64,000 bases of DNA, taken from the NCBI GenBank assembly GCA_902614235.1, contig CACMKG010000001.1, positions 276,401 to 340,400 on the forward strand, written 5' to 3'. Source of the stretch: an uncultured SAR86 cluster bacterium. Lineage in GTDB: Bacteria; Pseudomonadota; Gammaproteobacteria; Magnimaribacterales; AG-339-G14. Within the stretch, counting starts at the first letter, position 1. Each line of letters opens with the position of its first letter. This document shows, piece after piece, positions 26,026 to 35,223 of the stretch. The translations under genes and the position numbers were made by a program. The notes beneath the pieces were generated by a model. It ran no database searches and was not told the origin of the DNA. It worked only from the letters and a program-made list of their open reading frames with translations.

Positions 26026-27831
26026 ATGGCAATGAATGGAAACGGAAAGGCTTTAGATGCGAATTCACTCCCCGTAAAGGAATACGACGGTATTATTATT
26101 GGTGGCGGAGGATCTGGTCTCATGTCCTCTCTTCAATTAGCTCAATCTGGAATGAACACAGCAGTTATTTCAAAAGTTTTTCCCACTAGATCTCACACTG
26201 TCTCCGCTCAAGGGGGTATCACTTGCGCCATAGCTAGCGCTGACCCAAATGACGATTGGCGTTGGCACATGTATGACACTGTAAAAGGGTCAGACTTTAT
26301 TGGAGATCAAGATTCTATTGAATATATGTGTCAAGAGGGTCCAGCTACTGTTTTCGAATTAGAAAATATGGGTCTACCATTTTCTAGAACCGAAGAAGGA
26401 AAAATATACCAAAGAGCATTCGGGGGACAATCAAAAGATTATGGTAAAGGCGGACAAGCTGAGAGAACTTGTGCTGCTGCCGACAGAACGGGGCACGCAC
26501 TTTTGCACACCCTCTATCAGGCAAATGTTAAAGCTGGAACTAATTTTTTAAGTGAGTGGTTTGCAGTCGACTTAGTACTTAATAGTGAAGATCAAGTAAC
26601 TGGAGTAATTGCCTTTGAAATTGAGTCCGGCGAAGCTTATTTTCTTAAAGCCAAAGCAACTGTGTTAGCAACTGGCGGAGCTGGAAGGATTTATAAATCT
26701 ACCACTAATGCTCTTATCAATACTGGAGACGGAACCGGAATGGCTTTAAGAGCTGGCCTAGCAGTGCAAGATATGGAAATGTGGCAATTTCATCCAACTG
26801 GAATTCATGGTGCTGGTACTTTAGTAACAGAAGGTTGTAGAGGTGAAGGCGGATATTTAATTAATAAAGATGGAGAAAGATTCATGGAGCGCTACGCTCC
26901 CAATGCTAAAGATTTAGCAAGCAGAGATGTTGTAGCAAGATCGATGATGTTAGAAATAATCGAAGGGCGTGGTTGCGGACCCGAAGCTGATCATTGTTTT
27001 TTAAAATTAGACCATTTAGGAGCGGATCTTCTTCATAAAAGGCTTCCTGGGATTACTGAATTATCGAAAACATTTGCTGGAATCGATCCAGCGGAACACC
27101 CAATTCCTGTGGTTCCAACTTGTCACTATGCTATGGGCGGAATACCAACTAACGTTAATGGCCAAGTCATAACTCAGAAAGCAGATGGATCTGATTCTTT
27201 AGTCGAAGGACTTTATGCAGCAGGTGAGGCTGCTTGCGTTTCTGTGCATGGTGGAAATAGGTTGGGAGGAAACTCTCTTTTAGATTTAGTAGTATTTGGA
27301 AGATCTGCCGGACTTCATATTGAAGAATCTTTTAAACAAGGAATAGATATTAAAGATCCCTCAAAAGAAGACATCAACAGAGCTCTGAGAAATATAAACA
27401 GGGTAAACATCAGTTCAGACGGTGAAAATGCTTCGGTTATTAAAAAAGATCTGCAGGAGATTATGCAAACTAGTTTTGGTGTATTTAGAAGAGAAGACAA
27501 TATGAAAAGTGGTATTAAAGTCATAGAAGAAATAAGAGCTAGAGCTGAAAGCCTTCACTTAGCAGATAAATCTTCTAGATTTAATACTGCTAGAATTGAA
27601 GCTCTAGAGCTTTTAAATTTACTTGAGGTCGCTGAGGCAACTGCCATTAGCGCAAACGAAAGAAAAGAAAGCAGAGGCGCTCACTCAAGAGATGATTACC
27701 CCGAAAGAGATGATGAAAACTGGTTGAAACATTCAATTTATTTTAGAGGGAATAAAGAGATATCAAAAAGAGACGTCAACTTTAGACCAAAAATAGTTCA
27801 AGCTTTTCAACCTTTTGCAAGGACTTATTAA
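26026..27831 (+). CDS. sdhA: Succinate dehydrogenase flavoprotein subunit
   Basis: The 601-residue flavoprotein shows the FAD motif [14 protein letters not shown], the flavin-linking His in [10 protein letters not shown], active-site residues in [15 protein letters not shown] and [10 protein letters not shown], and the C-terminal [14 protein letters not shown]. It oxidises succinate to fumarate in the TCA cycle and respiratory complex II. The end shares one base with sdhB. Confidence 0.98.
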   Translation: MAMNGNGKALDANSLPVKEYDGIIIGGGGSGLMSSLQLAQSGMNTAVISKVFPTRSHTVSAQGGITCAIASADPNDDWRWHMYDTVKGSDFIGDQDSIEYMCQEGPATVFELENMGLPFSRTEEGKIYQRAFGGQSKDYGKGGQAERTCAAADRTGHALLHTLYQANVKAGTNFLSEWFAVDLVLNSEDQVTGVIAFEIESGEAYFLKAKATVLATGGAGRIYKSTTNALINTGDGTGMALRAGLAVQDMEMWQFHPTGIHGAGTLVTEGCRGEGGYLINKDGERFMERYAPNAKDLASRDVVARSMMLEIIEGRGCGPEADHCFLKLDHLGADLLHKRLPGITELSKTFAGIDPAEHPIPVVPTCHYAMGGIPTNVNGQVITQKADGSDSLVEGLYAAGEAACVSVHGGNRLGGNSLLDLVVFGRSAGLHIEESFKQGIDIKDPSKEDINRALRNINRVNISSDGENASVIKKDLQEIMQTSFGVFRREDNMKSGIKVIEEIRARAESLHLADKSSRFNTARIEALELLNLLEVAEATAISANERKESRGAHSRDDYPERDDENWLKHSIYFRGNKEISKRDVNFRPKIVQAFQPFARTY

Positions 27832-28568
27832 TGAATTCAATAGCAACAGAACAAATTTCAACTCTAAAAATGAGTATTTATAGGTATGACCCAGACACAG
27901 GTAACAAGCCTTTCATGCAAGAGATGGATATTGATATACCGAGCGACAAAGACATTATGGTCTTAGATGCTCTTCACTTAGCTAAAGAGCAAGATCCATC
28001 AATTTCATTCAGACGTTCTTGCAGAGAAGGTGTTTGTGGTTCAGATGGCATGAATATCAATGGAAAAAATGGATTAGGTTGCATTACGCCTTTATCTGAG
28101 GTTGTGAAAAAAAATAAATTAGAGATAAGGCCTTTGCCTGGATTGCCTGTAGTAAAAGATTTAATAGTCGATATGACTCAATTTGTAGATCAATATAAAA
28201 AGATCAGACCTTATTTAATTTCTGATAAAGAAGATAATGGAAAAGAAATTCCTCAAACGGTCGAAGATAGAGATAAATTAGATGGTTTGTATGAGTGTAT
28301 TTTATGCGGTTGTTGCTCTACTGCATGCCCATCTTTTTGGTGGAATCCAGATAAATTTTTAGGACCAGCAGCTCTTCTTCAAGCATACAGATTTATATCT
28401 GATAGCAGAGACACAGCAAGAGAGGAAAGGTTGGATCAGCTTGAAGATGCTTTTAGCGTCTTTAGATGCCACGGAATTATGAATTGTGTTTCAGTTTGTC
28501 CTAAAGGGTTGAATCCAACCAAAGCTATTAACGAAATAAAAAAAATGTTGGTGAAAAGAGCTTTATAA
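27831..28568 (+). CDS. sdhB: Succinate dehydrogenase iron-sulfur subunit
   Basis: The 245-residue protein carries the 2Fe-2S ligands in CREGVCGSDGMN and later Cys, the 4Fe-4S ligands CILCGCCSTACPS, and the 3Fe-4S ligands in CHGIMNCVSVCPKG. It passes electrons from SdhA to the quinone site. sucC begins ten bases after the stop; the sucA, sucB (and lpd) genes that often sit here are absent. Confidence 0.98.
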   Translation: MNSIATEQISTLKMSIYRYDPDTGNKPFMQEMDIDIPSDKDIMVLDALHLAKEQDPSISFRRSCREGVCGSDGMNINGKNGLGCITPLSEVVKKNKLEIRPLPGLPVVKDLIVDMTQFVDQYKKIRPYLISDKEDNGKEIPQTVEDRDKLDGLYECILCGCCSTACPSFWWNPDKFLGPAALLQAYRFISDSRDTAREERLDQLEDAFSVFRCHGIMNCVSVCPKGLNPTKAINEIKKMLVKRAL

Positions 28569-28578
28569 TAAAAGCACT

Positions 28579-29739
28579 TTGAACTTACACGAACATCAAG
28601 CAAAAACTCTTTTCAAATCTTACGATCTTCCAACATCAAATTTCTTTGTTGCAAGTAAGGTTGAAGAAGCAAAGGAATTAGCCAAAAAATTAAATGTTTC
28701 TAAATGGGTTGTTAAAGCTCAAGTACACGCTGGTGGAAGAGGTAAAGCTGGCGGAGTTGAAGTTGTTGAAAGTCTTGATGATGTAGAAACTTTTGCAAAA
28801 AAATGGCTAGGAAAAAACTTAGTCACTTATCAAACAGATAAAAATGGTCAGCCAGTAAATAGTATTCTTATTGAAGAATGTACAGAAATTTCATCCGAGC
28901 TTTATCTTGGCATAGTTGTAGATAGATCAACTAGATCAATTGTAGTAATGGCTTCTCCAGAAGGAGGAGTTAACATAGAAGAAGTCGCAGAAAATAATCC
29001 AGAAAAAATCTTTAAGGCTTCTGTAAAAATTGAAGAAGAAGCTTCAGATGATGATGCAAAAAGATTAGCTCAAGGATTGAATTTAAATAGCGAGCAAACA
29101 AACCAATTTATAGATATTTTTAAAAATCTTTCAAAATTATTTATTGAGAAAGACTTAGCACTGGTTGAAATCAACCCCCTAGTGATTGATGATAAAAACA
29201 AACTTAAATGTTTGGATGGAAAAGTTACTGTTGATAGCAATGCATTGTTTAGACATGAAGAACTTATGAGTTTAAGAGATACATCTCAAGAGGAACAAAG
29301 AGAGCTTGAAGCATCAAAATGGGATTTGAATTATGTATCTCTTGAAGGTGAAATTGGTTGCATGGTGAATGGCGCAGGTTTGGCAATGGGAACAATGGAT
29401 ATTATTAAACTTGCTGGTGGTTTTCCTGCAAATTTTTTGGATGTCGGGGGTGGAGTAAACGAAAAAAATGTTTCAGAGGCATTTAAAATTATTCTTTCTG
29501 ATCAAAAGGTAAAAGCGATTTTGATTAATATTTTCGGAGGTATAGTGAAATGCGATGTTGTTGCAGAGGGAATTATTTCTGCTGTAAAAGAAGTAGGAGT
29601 AGATATTCCAGTTATAGTCAGACTTAAAGGAAATAATGCAAATATTGCCCAAGAGATTTTAACTAAAAGCGATTTAAATATTATTTTTGAACCAGATCTA
29701 TCCACTGCAGCAGAAAAGGCTGTAGAGCTTTCAAAATGA
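28579..29739 (+). CDS. sucC: Succinyl-CoA synthetase beta subunit
   Basis: ATP-grasp protein of 386 residues, the standard length, beginning [14 protein letters not shown] and containing [16 protein letters not shown] and the CoA-ligase segment [10 protein letters not shown]. The start is TTG at 28579, ten bases after sdhB; no in-frame ATG fits the family N-terminus. Forms the alpha2beta2 or alphabeta enzyme with SucD. The stop overlaps the sucD ATG. Confidence 0.97.
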   Translation: MNLHEHQAKTLFKSYDLPTSNFFVASKVEEAKELAKKLNVSKWVVKAQVHAGGRGKAGGVEVVESLDDVETFAKKWLGKNLVTYQTDKNGQPVNSILIEECTEISSELYLGIVVDRSTRSIVVMASPEGGVNIEEVAENNPEKIFKASVKIEEEASDDDAKRLAQGLNLNSEQTNQFIDIFKNLSKLFIEKDLALVEINPLVIDDKNKLKCLDGKVTVDSNALFRHEELMSLRDTSQEEQRELEASKWDLNYVSLEGEIGCMVNGAGLAMGTMDIIKLAGGFPANFLDVGGGVNEKNVSEAFKIILSDQKVKAILINIFGGIVKCDVVAEGIISAVKEVGVDIPVIVRLKGNNANIAQEILTKSDLNIIFEPDLSTAAEKAVELSK

Positions 29740-30614
29740 GTATTTTAATAGGAAACGATACTATTGCAATTTGTCAGGGTTTTACAGGTTCTCAAGCTAC
29801 GTTACATTGCGAACAAGCTATTGAGTACGGTACAAACTTAGTAGGGGGCGTTACTCCTGGAAAAGCAGGAGAAAGACATTTAGATAGACCAGTGTTTGGC
29901 GATGTAAAAAGTGCAGTTGAAAAAACAAAAGCCAATACGTCAATAATTTTCGTACCAGCTAAGTTTTGTAAGGATTCAATTAATGAGGCTTTAGATGCAG
30001 GAATTAAACTAATTATAGTTATTACCGAAGGGATTCCTACCTTAGATATGCTTAGTTTAAAAATTAAAGCCGATGAATTTGGCTCTATGATTATTGGACC
30101 AAACTGTCCTGGCTTGATTACCCCTGGAGTTTGTAAATTAGGAATCATGCCAGCTGATATTCATAAAAAAGGTAAGGTCGGTATTGTCTCGAGATCTGGA
30201 ACTTTAACTTATGAAGCGGTTGATCAAACTTCTCAAATTGGTCTTGGCCAGAGTAGTTGTGTAGGCATCGGCGGAGATCCAATACCAGGTTCAAACTTTA
30301 TCGATATATTGAAATTATTTGAGTTGGATGATCAGACAGAAGGAATCGTAATGGTTGGAGAAATTGGCGGAACTGCTGAAGAAGAAGCCGCAGAGTTTAT
30401 AAAATCAAATATTTCTAAACCTGTTGTTGCATATATTGCTGGAGTGAGTGCACCGGCTGGAAAAAGAATGGGGCATGCTGGAGCTATTATTTCAGGTGGC
30501 AAGGGTACGGCTAATGAAAAATTTTTAGCTTTGGAAAATGCTGGAGTTGTCACTGTAAAAAGTCCAGCTCTGATAGGGAAAACAATCTCTGATTTGTTAA
30601 ATTTTAAAAAATAA
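29736..30614 (+). CDS. sucD: Succinyl-CoA synthetase alpha subunit
   Basis: The 292-residue protein has a CoA-binding N-terminus ([16 protein letters not shown]), [10 protein letters not shown] and the phosphohistidine segment [14 protein letters not shown]. It converts succinyl-CoA to succinate with NTP synthesis. The next gene starts three bases after its stop, which puts a carboxyltransferase in the same operon. Confidence 0.98.
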   Translation: MSILIGNDTIAICQGFTGSQATLHCEQAIEYGTNLVGGVTPGKAGERHLDRPVFGDVKSAVEKTKANTSIIFVPAKFCKDSINEALDAGIKLIIVITEGIPTLDMLSLKIKADEFGSMIIGPNCPGLITPGVCKLGIMPADIHKKGKVGIVSRSGTLTYEAVDQTSQIGLGQSSCVGIGGDPIPGSNFIDILKLFELDDQTEGIVMVGEIGGTAEEEAAEFIKSNISKPVVAYIAGVSAPAGKRMGHAGAIISGGKGTANEKFLALENAGVVTVKSPALIGKTISDLLNFKK

Positions 30615-30617
30615 ATA

Positions 30618-31973
30618 ATGAGTAAGGTTGGAATAACTGAGGTTGTTTTAAGAGATGGAAATCAGTCTTTGTTAGCGACGAGAATTAGTCTAGAAGATCT
30701 TCTTCCAGCAGCAAGACAATTGGATGAAATAGGATATTGGTCGATTGAATCATGGGGCGGAGCAACATTTGATGTGTGTTTGAGACATTTAAATGAGGAT
30801 CCCTGGGAGAGATTAAAAGAACTGAAAAAAGCGATGCCAAAGACTCCTCAACAAATGCTTTTGAGAGGACAAAATTTGGTTGGTTATAAACATTTTAGCG
30901 ATCAAATTGTTTCTAAATTCATAAATAAATCAGCTGAAAACGGCATAGATGTTTTTAGAATATTTGATGCATTAAATGATATCGAAAATATTAGATTTTC
31001 TTTAGAGCAAGTAAAAGAAAATAATAAACATGCTCAAGCGGCAATGGCTTACACAACTAGTCCAATACATAATATTCAATATTGGATTGATCTAGCAAAA
31101 AGTATGGAGGATATTGGAATAGACTCAATCGCAATAAAAGACATGGCTGGTATTTTAAAACCTAATGATGCTTATCAACTTATATCAAAATTAAAAGAAG
31201 AATTATCCATTCCAATTCATATGCAAACTCATGCTACAACTGGAATGTCTACAGCTACAAATCTTAAGGCAATTGAAGCAGGCATTGATAACATAGATAC
31301 TTCAATTTCATCTATGAGCATGACCTACGGTCACTCTTCTACTGAAACTTTAGTTTCTATGCTTCAAGATACAGATTTCTCTTTAGATTTTGACCTATTA
31401 AAATTAGACGAAATTAGTCGGTATTTTAAAAACATCAGAAATAAATATTCAGAATTTGAAGGAAGCTTAAAAGGAGTAGACGTTCAAATGTTAGTTAGGC
31501 AAGTACCGGGAGGCATGTTATCAAATTTAGAAAGTCAACTTAAACAAATGAATCTAGAAGATAAGTTAGAAGCAGTAATTCAGGAAATTCCAAGAGTTAG
31601 AAAAGATTTAGGTTATCTTCCTCTTGTCACACCCGTTTCACAAATTATAGGAGCACAGGCTTTATCAAATATTATTGACGGGGAAAGATACAAAAAATTA
31701 TCTATTGAGTTAACAAAGCTTATTTCAGGATATTATGGAAAAATTTTTGGACAAGTTGAAGATGGTTTAAAAGAAAAGGCTGAGTTAGAAATGGAACCAA
31801 TTGAAACTAGACCAGCTGATGATTTGGTTGATGACTTTGATCAACTCAAGGAAGATTTAAGTAATTTTTGTTCAAAAAATTCACTAAAAGATGCATCGTT
31901 AGTTGATGAAAATGTATTAAGTTTTGCTTTGTTTCCTTATAGCTCTACAGACTACTTCAAAAATAATTACTAA
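30618..31973 (+). CDS. Carboxyltransferase subunit (OadA/PycB/5S type) without biotin domain
   Basis: The 451-residue protein matches the carboxyltransferase TIM barrel of oxaloacetate decarboxylase alpha, pyruvate carboxylase and transcarboxylase 5S: VLRDGNQSL, SWGGATFDVCLRHL, MLLRGQNLVGY, the catalytic Lys region IAIKDMAGIL and metal-binding MQTHATTGMS. It continues through the PYC_OADA helical domain (VPGGMLSN), then ends. The C-terminal biotinyl domain with an AMKM motif, present in OadA and pyruvate carboxylase, is absent. It would therefore need a separate biotin carrier and biotin carboxylase. Operon position after sucCD suggests an anaplerotic role around oxaloacetate or pyruvate. Confidence 0.85.
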   Translation: MSKVGITEVVLRDGNQSLLATRISLEDLLPAARQLDEIGYWSIESWGGATFDVCLRHLNEDPWERLKELKKAMPKTPQQMLLRGQNLVGYKHFSDQIVSKFINKSAENGIDVFRIFDALNDIENIRFSLEQVKENNKHAQAAMAYTTSPIHNIQYWIDLAKSMEDIGIDSIAIKDMAGILKPNDAYQLISKLKEELSIPIHMQTHATTGMSTATNLKAIEAGIDNIDTSISSMSMTYGHSSTETLVSMLQDTDFSLDFDLLKLDEISRYFKNIRNKYSEFEGSLKGVDVQMLVRQVPGGMLSNLESQLKQMNLEDKLEAVIQEIPRVRKDLGYLPLVTPVSQIIGAQALSNIIDGERYKKLSIELTKLISGYYGKIFGQVEDGLKEKAELEMEPIETRPADDLVDDFDQLKEDLSNFCSKNSLKDASLVDENVLSFALFPYSSTDYFKNNY

Positions 31974-31988
31974 AGATTTTTATTAATT

Positions 31989-31994
31989 TATAAT
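31989..31994 (+). promoter_or_regulatory. -10 box placed for a leaderless transcript
   Basis: TATAAT at 31989-31994 is followed by six bases and then the ATG at 32001. The expected transcription start is the start codon itself. No ribosome-binding site is present. A weak -35 (ATTACT, 31966-31971) lies 17 bp upstream. Confidence 0.55.
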
Positions 31995-32000
31995 CTTATT

Positions 32001-33176
32001 ATGGATAAAAAATACGAAATAATTCTCTACGGCGGCACTGGGTTTACAGGGCAACTATGCGCCAAATACTTTAAAGAAAATTACCCTGACTTAAATTGGG
32101 CTATTGCGGGCAGAAATAAAGATAAATTGGAAGAAACTAAAGAAAAGTTTGCTTTAAAAACAGATATTTTAGTAGCTGATGGCGATAACTTGGAAGCTTT
32201 AAGAGTTCTGGCAGGACAAACTAAGGTCGTTTTGTCCACAGCGGGTCCTTTTGCTAGATATAGTGATTTATTAGTCCAAGCTTGTGTTGAACAGGGAACG
32301 CATTACACCGACATTACTGGAGAAAATCATTGGGTAAGGACATTGATAGATAAACATCATGATAATGCAAGTTTGAAAGGAGTGAGAATTGTTCCATCTT
32401 GTGGGTATGACTCTATTCCATCAGATATTGGAGCTTTATATACTGTTTCTCAATTCAACAAGCCGGTAAAGAGAATTAATTTATATCAAGAAATGCAAGG
32501 CGGGGCTTCTGGAGGAACTATCGAAACTGGATTTACGATGGGTAAATTGAGTAAGGAAATGCGTGATCCCTTTCTACTTAATCCAGAAAATTCTGTCACA
32601 GACGAGCAAAGAAATAATTCAAAAGATGAAATCAAAATTGAAAAAATTGAAGAACTTGATGCTTGGTCTGGAATGTTTGTGATGGCAGCAGCAAATACTA
32701 GAGTAGTTAGAAGATCAGCAGCTTTAATGGAACAAAATCAAAAAAGCTATGGAACTAATTTTACATTTGGCGAATATGGACTACACAAGACTAAAAAATT
32801 AGCAAGACGTGCGTCTTATGGTTTAGTTTTAGGGTTTTTAATTATTGCATCGCCATTAAAAGGCATAGTGAGAAGATTCTTACCAAAACCAGGAGAGGGT
32901 CCTAGTGAAGATGTTCAAAACAATGGATGGTTTAGATCTACTTTCATTGCAGAAGCTGAAGATGGAGAGAGAAAGATTTGTTCTATTTATGGTTCAGGAG
33001 ATCCAGGATATAAATCAACTTCAAAATTAGTTTGTGAATCCGCTCTGACACTTGCGAGGTCTGACAATCTTCCAGGCGGCGATGATTATGGCGGAGTTTT
33101 AACCTCTGCAGCTGGACTGGGAGAAGAATTGATAAACAGATTAAAAGAAGCCGATATCGATTTTAAAGTTCACTAA
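32001..33176 (+). CDS. Saccharopine dehydrogenase-like NAD(P)-binding protein (trans-acting enoyl reductase type)
   Basis: The 391-residue protein opens with a Rossmann motif (LYGGTGFTGQLCAKYF) and WAIAGRNKDKL, then LSTAGPFARYSD and HYTDITGE, which are typical of the saccharopine dehydrogenase-like family that includes mycobacterial trans-acting enoyl reductases. A hydrophobic helix near residues 275-290 (YGLVLGFLIIASPL) suggests membrane association. Members act on lipid or polyketide chains, but the substrate here is unknown. It stands alone, with its own leaderless promoter in front and a strong terminator about 110 bp behind. Confidence 0.8.
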   Translation: MDKKYEIILYGGTGFTGQLCAKYFKENYPDLNWAIAGRNKDKLEETKEKFALKTDILVADGDNLEALRVLAGQTKVVLSTAGPFARYSDLLVQACVEQGTHYTDITGENHWVRTLIDKHHDNASLKGVRIVPSCGYDSIPSDIGALYTVSQFNKPVKRINLYQEMQGGASGGTIETGFTMGKLSKEMRDPFLLNPENSVTDEQRNNSKDEIKIEKIEELDAWSGMFVMAAANTRVVRRSAALMEQNQKSYGTNFTFGEYGLHKTKKLARRASYGLVLGFLIIASPLKGIVRRFLPKPGEGPSEDVQNNGWFRSTFIAEAEDGERKICSIYGSGDPGYKSTSKLVCESALTLARSDNLPGGDDYGGVLTSAAGLGEELINRLKEADIDFKVH

Positions 33177-33192
33177 TTCTTTTATAACTAAA

Positions 33193-33221
33193 ATAACCAT
33201 ATTTATAACCCCATTTATACT
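33193..33221 (+). promoter_or_regulatory. Candidate promoter for a small RNA
   Basis: A -10-like TATACT at 33216-33221 has a weak -35 (ATAACC, 33193-33198) at 17-bp spacing. It would start transcription near 33228, about 60 bases before a strong terminator and with no start codon in between that opens a meaningful frame. Confidence 0.35.
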
Positions 33222-33227
33222 TTCGGA

Positions 33228-33329
33228 TATATAGAATGTACTTATTCGAGTATTCTTTCTCCCCAGAAAAATCTCTCCAACTCGAATCTAAACGGGTTGT
33301 AACAAGAAGTTGCGACCCGTTTGTTTTTT
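33228..33329 (+). ncRNA. Candidate structured small RNA, about 100 nt
   Basis: The stretch between a -10-like box and an intrinsic terminator can fold into an 8-bp stem (ATTCGAGT 33244-33251 with ACTCGAAT 33280-33287). This encloses a small hairpin TTTCT-CCCC-AGAAA (33256-33269) and is followed by the terminator hairpin. I do not recognise a known RNA family. It could be a free-standing sRNA, a 3'-UTR-derived RNA of the upstream gene, or an attenuator before the photolyase gene 48 bases downstream. Confidence 0.45.
33290..33329 (+). terminator. Strong rho-independent terminator
   Basis: A 14-bp stem (33290-33303 with 33309-33322, containing two G-U pairs) closes a five-base loop AAGAA and is followed by a run of six T after one G. 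The stem core is ACGGGT/ACCCGT. The mirror strand has no T run, so it works on the plus strand. Confidence 0.88.
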
Positions 33330-33377
33330 ATAGATATGTAATTACTATTTTATTAAATTTTCTTTAAAGTACATCCG

Positions 33378-34772
33378 ATGGCAAATTTATTTATTTTTTC
33401 GAATGATTTAAGACTTGAAGATAATGCAGCTCTTTACAATGCTTCTTTAAGTAAAAATGGATTAGAAGCATTATTTCTTTTTAATAAAGATAAATGGCAA
33501 CTTCACTACGAAAGTCCTTTAAAAATAAAATTTCAATTAAATAATTTAGAAAAAATAAAAGAAGAACTAAATAACCTAAATATTAATTTAAGAGTTCTTT
33601 CCCCAAAGCTTGACGATGAAAATAAATTGATTTTAGAAGAAGCTCTGAAAATAAATGCTTCAAAAGTCTTTATTAACTCAGAATATGGTTTTAATGAAAA
33701 ACAAAGAGATGAAAATTTAAGAAAACTTTTAGCAGATAATAGAATTGATTTAATTGAATTTGATACCTCAATAATTAATCCCAAAAAAATTGTAACAGGT
33801 GCAGGAACTTATTTTAAAGTTTTTACTCCTTACTCAAGATCTTTCCGAGAAGAACTTAATAAAGAATATCTTCAATGTTTTCCTCCGCCGGCAAAACAAC
33901 AAACTAAGATTGGTGATTCCGACGAAATACCCAACTTTGAGCTTGAGAATACGCTGAAAAAAAATGCATTAAAGCTTTATGAACCTGGAGAGAAAGCAGC
34001 AATAGAGATTTTGGAAAATTTTTTTGAAAATAAAATTTCTGACTACAAAGTTGCAAGAGATTTTCCTGCTCAAGATTCTACAAGCAAACTTTCAGTTTAT
34101 TTGTCTTCAGGCATAATTTCTGCAAAAAAATGCGTTTCTAAATTATTAGAAATTTCAGAAGATTCTCCAGGCACAGGTGAATATTCTTGGTTTAACGAAA
34201 TAATTTGGCGAGAGTTCTATAAATATATAATTTTTCATTACCCACGAGTTAGCATGAGAAAATCTTTTAATGAAAAGTATGACCAAGTTGAATGGCGAGA
34301 TGATGAAGAAGATTTTGTTGCATGGACAAAAGGAGAGACAGGTTTTCCAATAATTGACGCTGCTATGAAACAATTATTAAACACAGGTTGGATGCATAAT
34401 AGACTTAGGATGATAGTTGCAATGTTTTTAAGTAAAAATTTACTGATTGATTGGAAGAGGGGAGAAGAGTTTTTTATGCAAAACTTGATTGATGGAGATC
34501 ATGCCTCGAACGTAGGAGGTTGGCAATGGAGCGCTTCAACAGGTGTAGATGCAGCACCTTATTTCAGAATTTTTAATCCGATAACCCAATCTGAAAAATT
34601 TGATAAAGAAGGATTATTTTTAAAACATTATCTTCCTAATTTAGAGGGCCTTTCTAGTAAGGAAATCCATAATCCTGATATTGAATTAAGAAAAGAACTA
34701 AATTACCCAATGCCAATAACAGACCTTTCTTCATCTAGAAAAAGGGCAATAGAAGTTTTTTCAAAAATATAA
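33378..34772 (+). CDS. phrB: Deoxyribodipyrimidine photolyase
   Basis: The 464-residue class I photolyase has an N-terminal antenna domain (LFIFSNDLRLEDNAAL) and a C-terminal FAD domain with WFNEIIWREFYKYI, TGWMHNRLRM, DWKRGEEFF, DGDHASNVGGWQW and APYFRIFNP. These are the flavin and lesion-site motifs of CPD photolyases. It repairs UV pyrimidine dimers with blue light, fitting a sunlit habitat. It starts 55 bases after a terminator and probably has its own promoter; a thioesterase gene follows after one base. Confidence 0.95.
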   Translation: MANLFIFSNDLRLEDNAALYNASLSKNGLEALFLFNKDKWQLHYESPLKIKFQLNNLEKIKEELNNLNINLRVLSPKLDDENKLILEEALKINASKVFINSEYGFNEKQRDENLRKLLADNRIDLIEFDTSIINPKKIVTGAGTYFKVFTPYSRSFREELNKEYLQCFPPPAKQQTKIGDSDEIPNFELENTLKKNALKLYEPGEKAAIEILENFFENKISDYKVARDFPAQDSTSKLSVYLSSGIISAKKCVSKLLEISEDSPGTGEYSWFNEIIWREFYKYIIFHYPRVSMRKSFNEKYDQVEWRDDEEDFVAWTKGETGFPIIDAAMKQLLNTGWMHNRLRMIVAMFLSKNLLIDWKRGEEFFMQNLIDGDHASNVGGWQWSASTGVDAAPYFRIFNPITQSEKFDKEGLFLKHYLPNLEGLSSKEIHNPDIELRKELNYPMPITDLSSSRKRAIEVFSKI

Positions 34773-34773
34773 T

Positions 34774-35223
34774 ATGCCAAAAGATCACACCCCAGAATAT
34801 ATGAAGCAGCTTGCGGCTAAAATCCTGGAAATTAATTACAAAACTGAAACTTTAAAAATGTCTTTTACAGCCACTGAAGATATATGTCATACAAATGGCA
34901 CCATTATCCAAGGGGGTTTTACAACCGTAATGATGGATTCTTGTATGGCATTTTTGGTTATGGAGCTGACAGATTTTATTTATACACCAATGTCGATTGA
35001 TATAAACGTATCCTTTTTATCCGCCGGTAGCCCAGGAAAGCTTTTTTGCGAATCAAAAATTATTAAGTTAGGAAATTCTATTGGTTTTTCTTCAGCAGAG
35101 CTTTATCAAAACGAGAAAATAATTGCTAAAGCGTCTTCTAGTCTTAAGTTAATAAAACTAGGAGAGCCAAAAGACTTCTTGATTGAAAATATGGCAAAAG
35201 ACGCAAAAATAATTAAACCCTAG
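34774..35223 (+). CDS. PaaI-type hotdog thioesterase
   Basis: The 149-residue hotdog-fold protein has HTNGTIIQGGFTTVMMDSCMAF, the usual PaaI/4HBT-2 motif, though the first position uses Asn-Gly-Thr-Ile rather than the common Asn-x-x-Gly-x-x-HGG. It probably hydrolyses an acyl- or aryl-CoA in the cytoplasm. It follows phrB by one base and ends against a convergent acyl-CoA dehydrogenase with a four-base overlap. Confidence 0.82.
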   Translation: MPKDHTPEYMKQLAAKILEINYKTETLKMSFTATEDICHTNGTIIQGGFTTVMMDSCMAFLVMELTDFIYTPMSIDINVSFLSAGSPGKLFCESKIIKLGNSIGFSSAELYQNEKIIAKASSSLKLIKLGEPKDFLIENMAKDAKIIKP

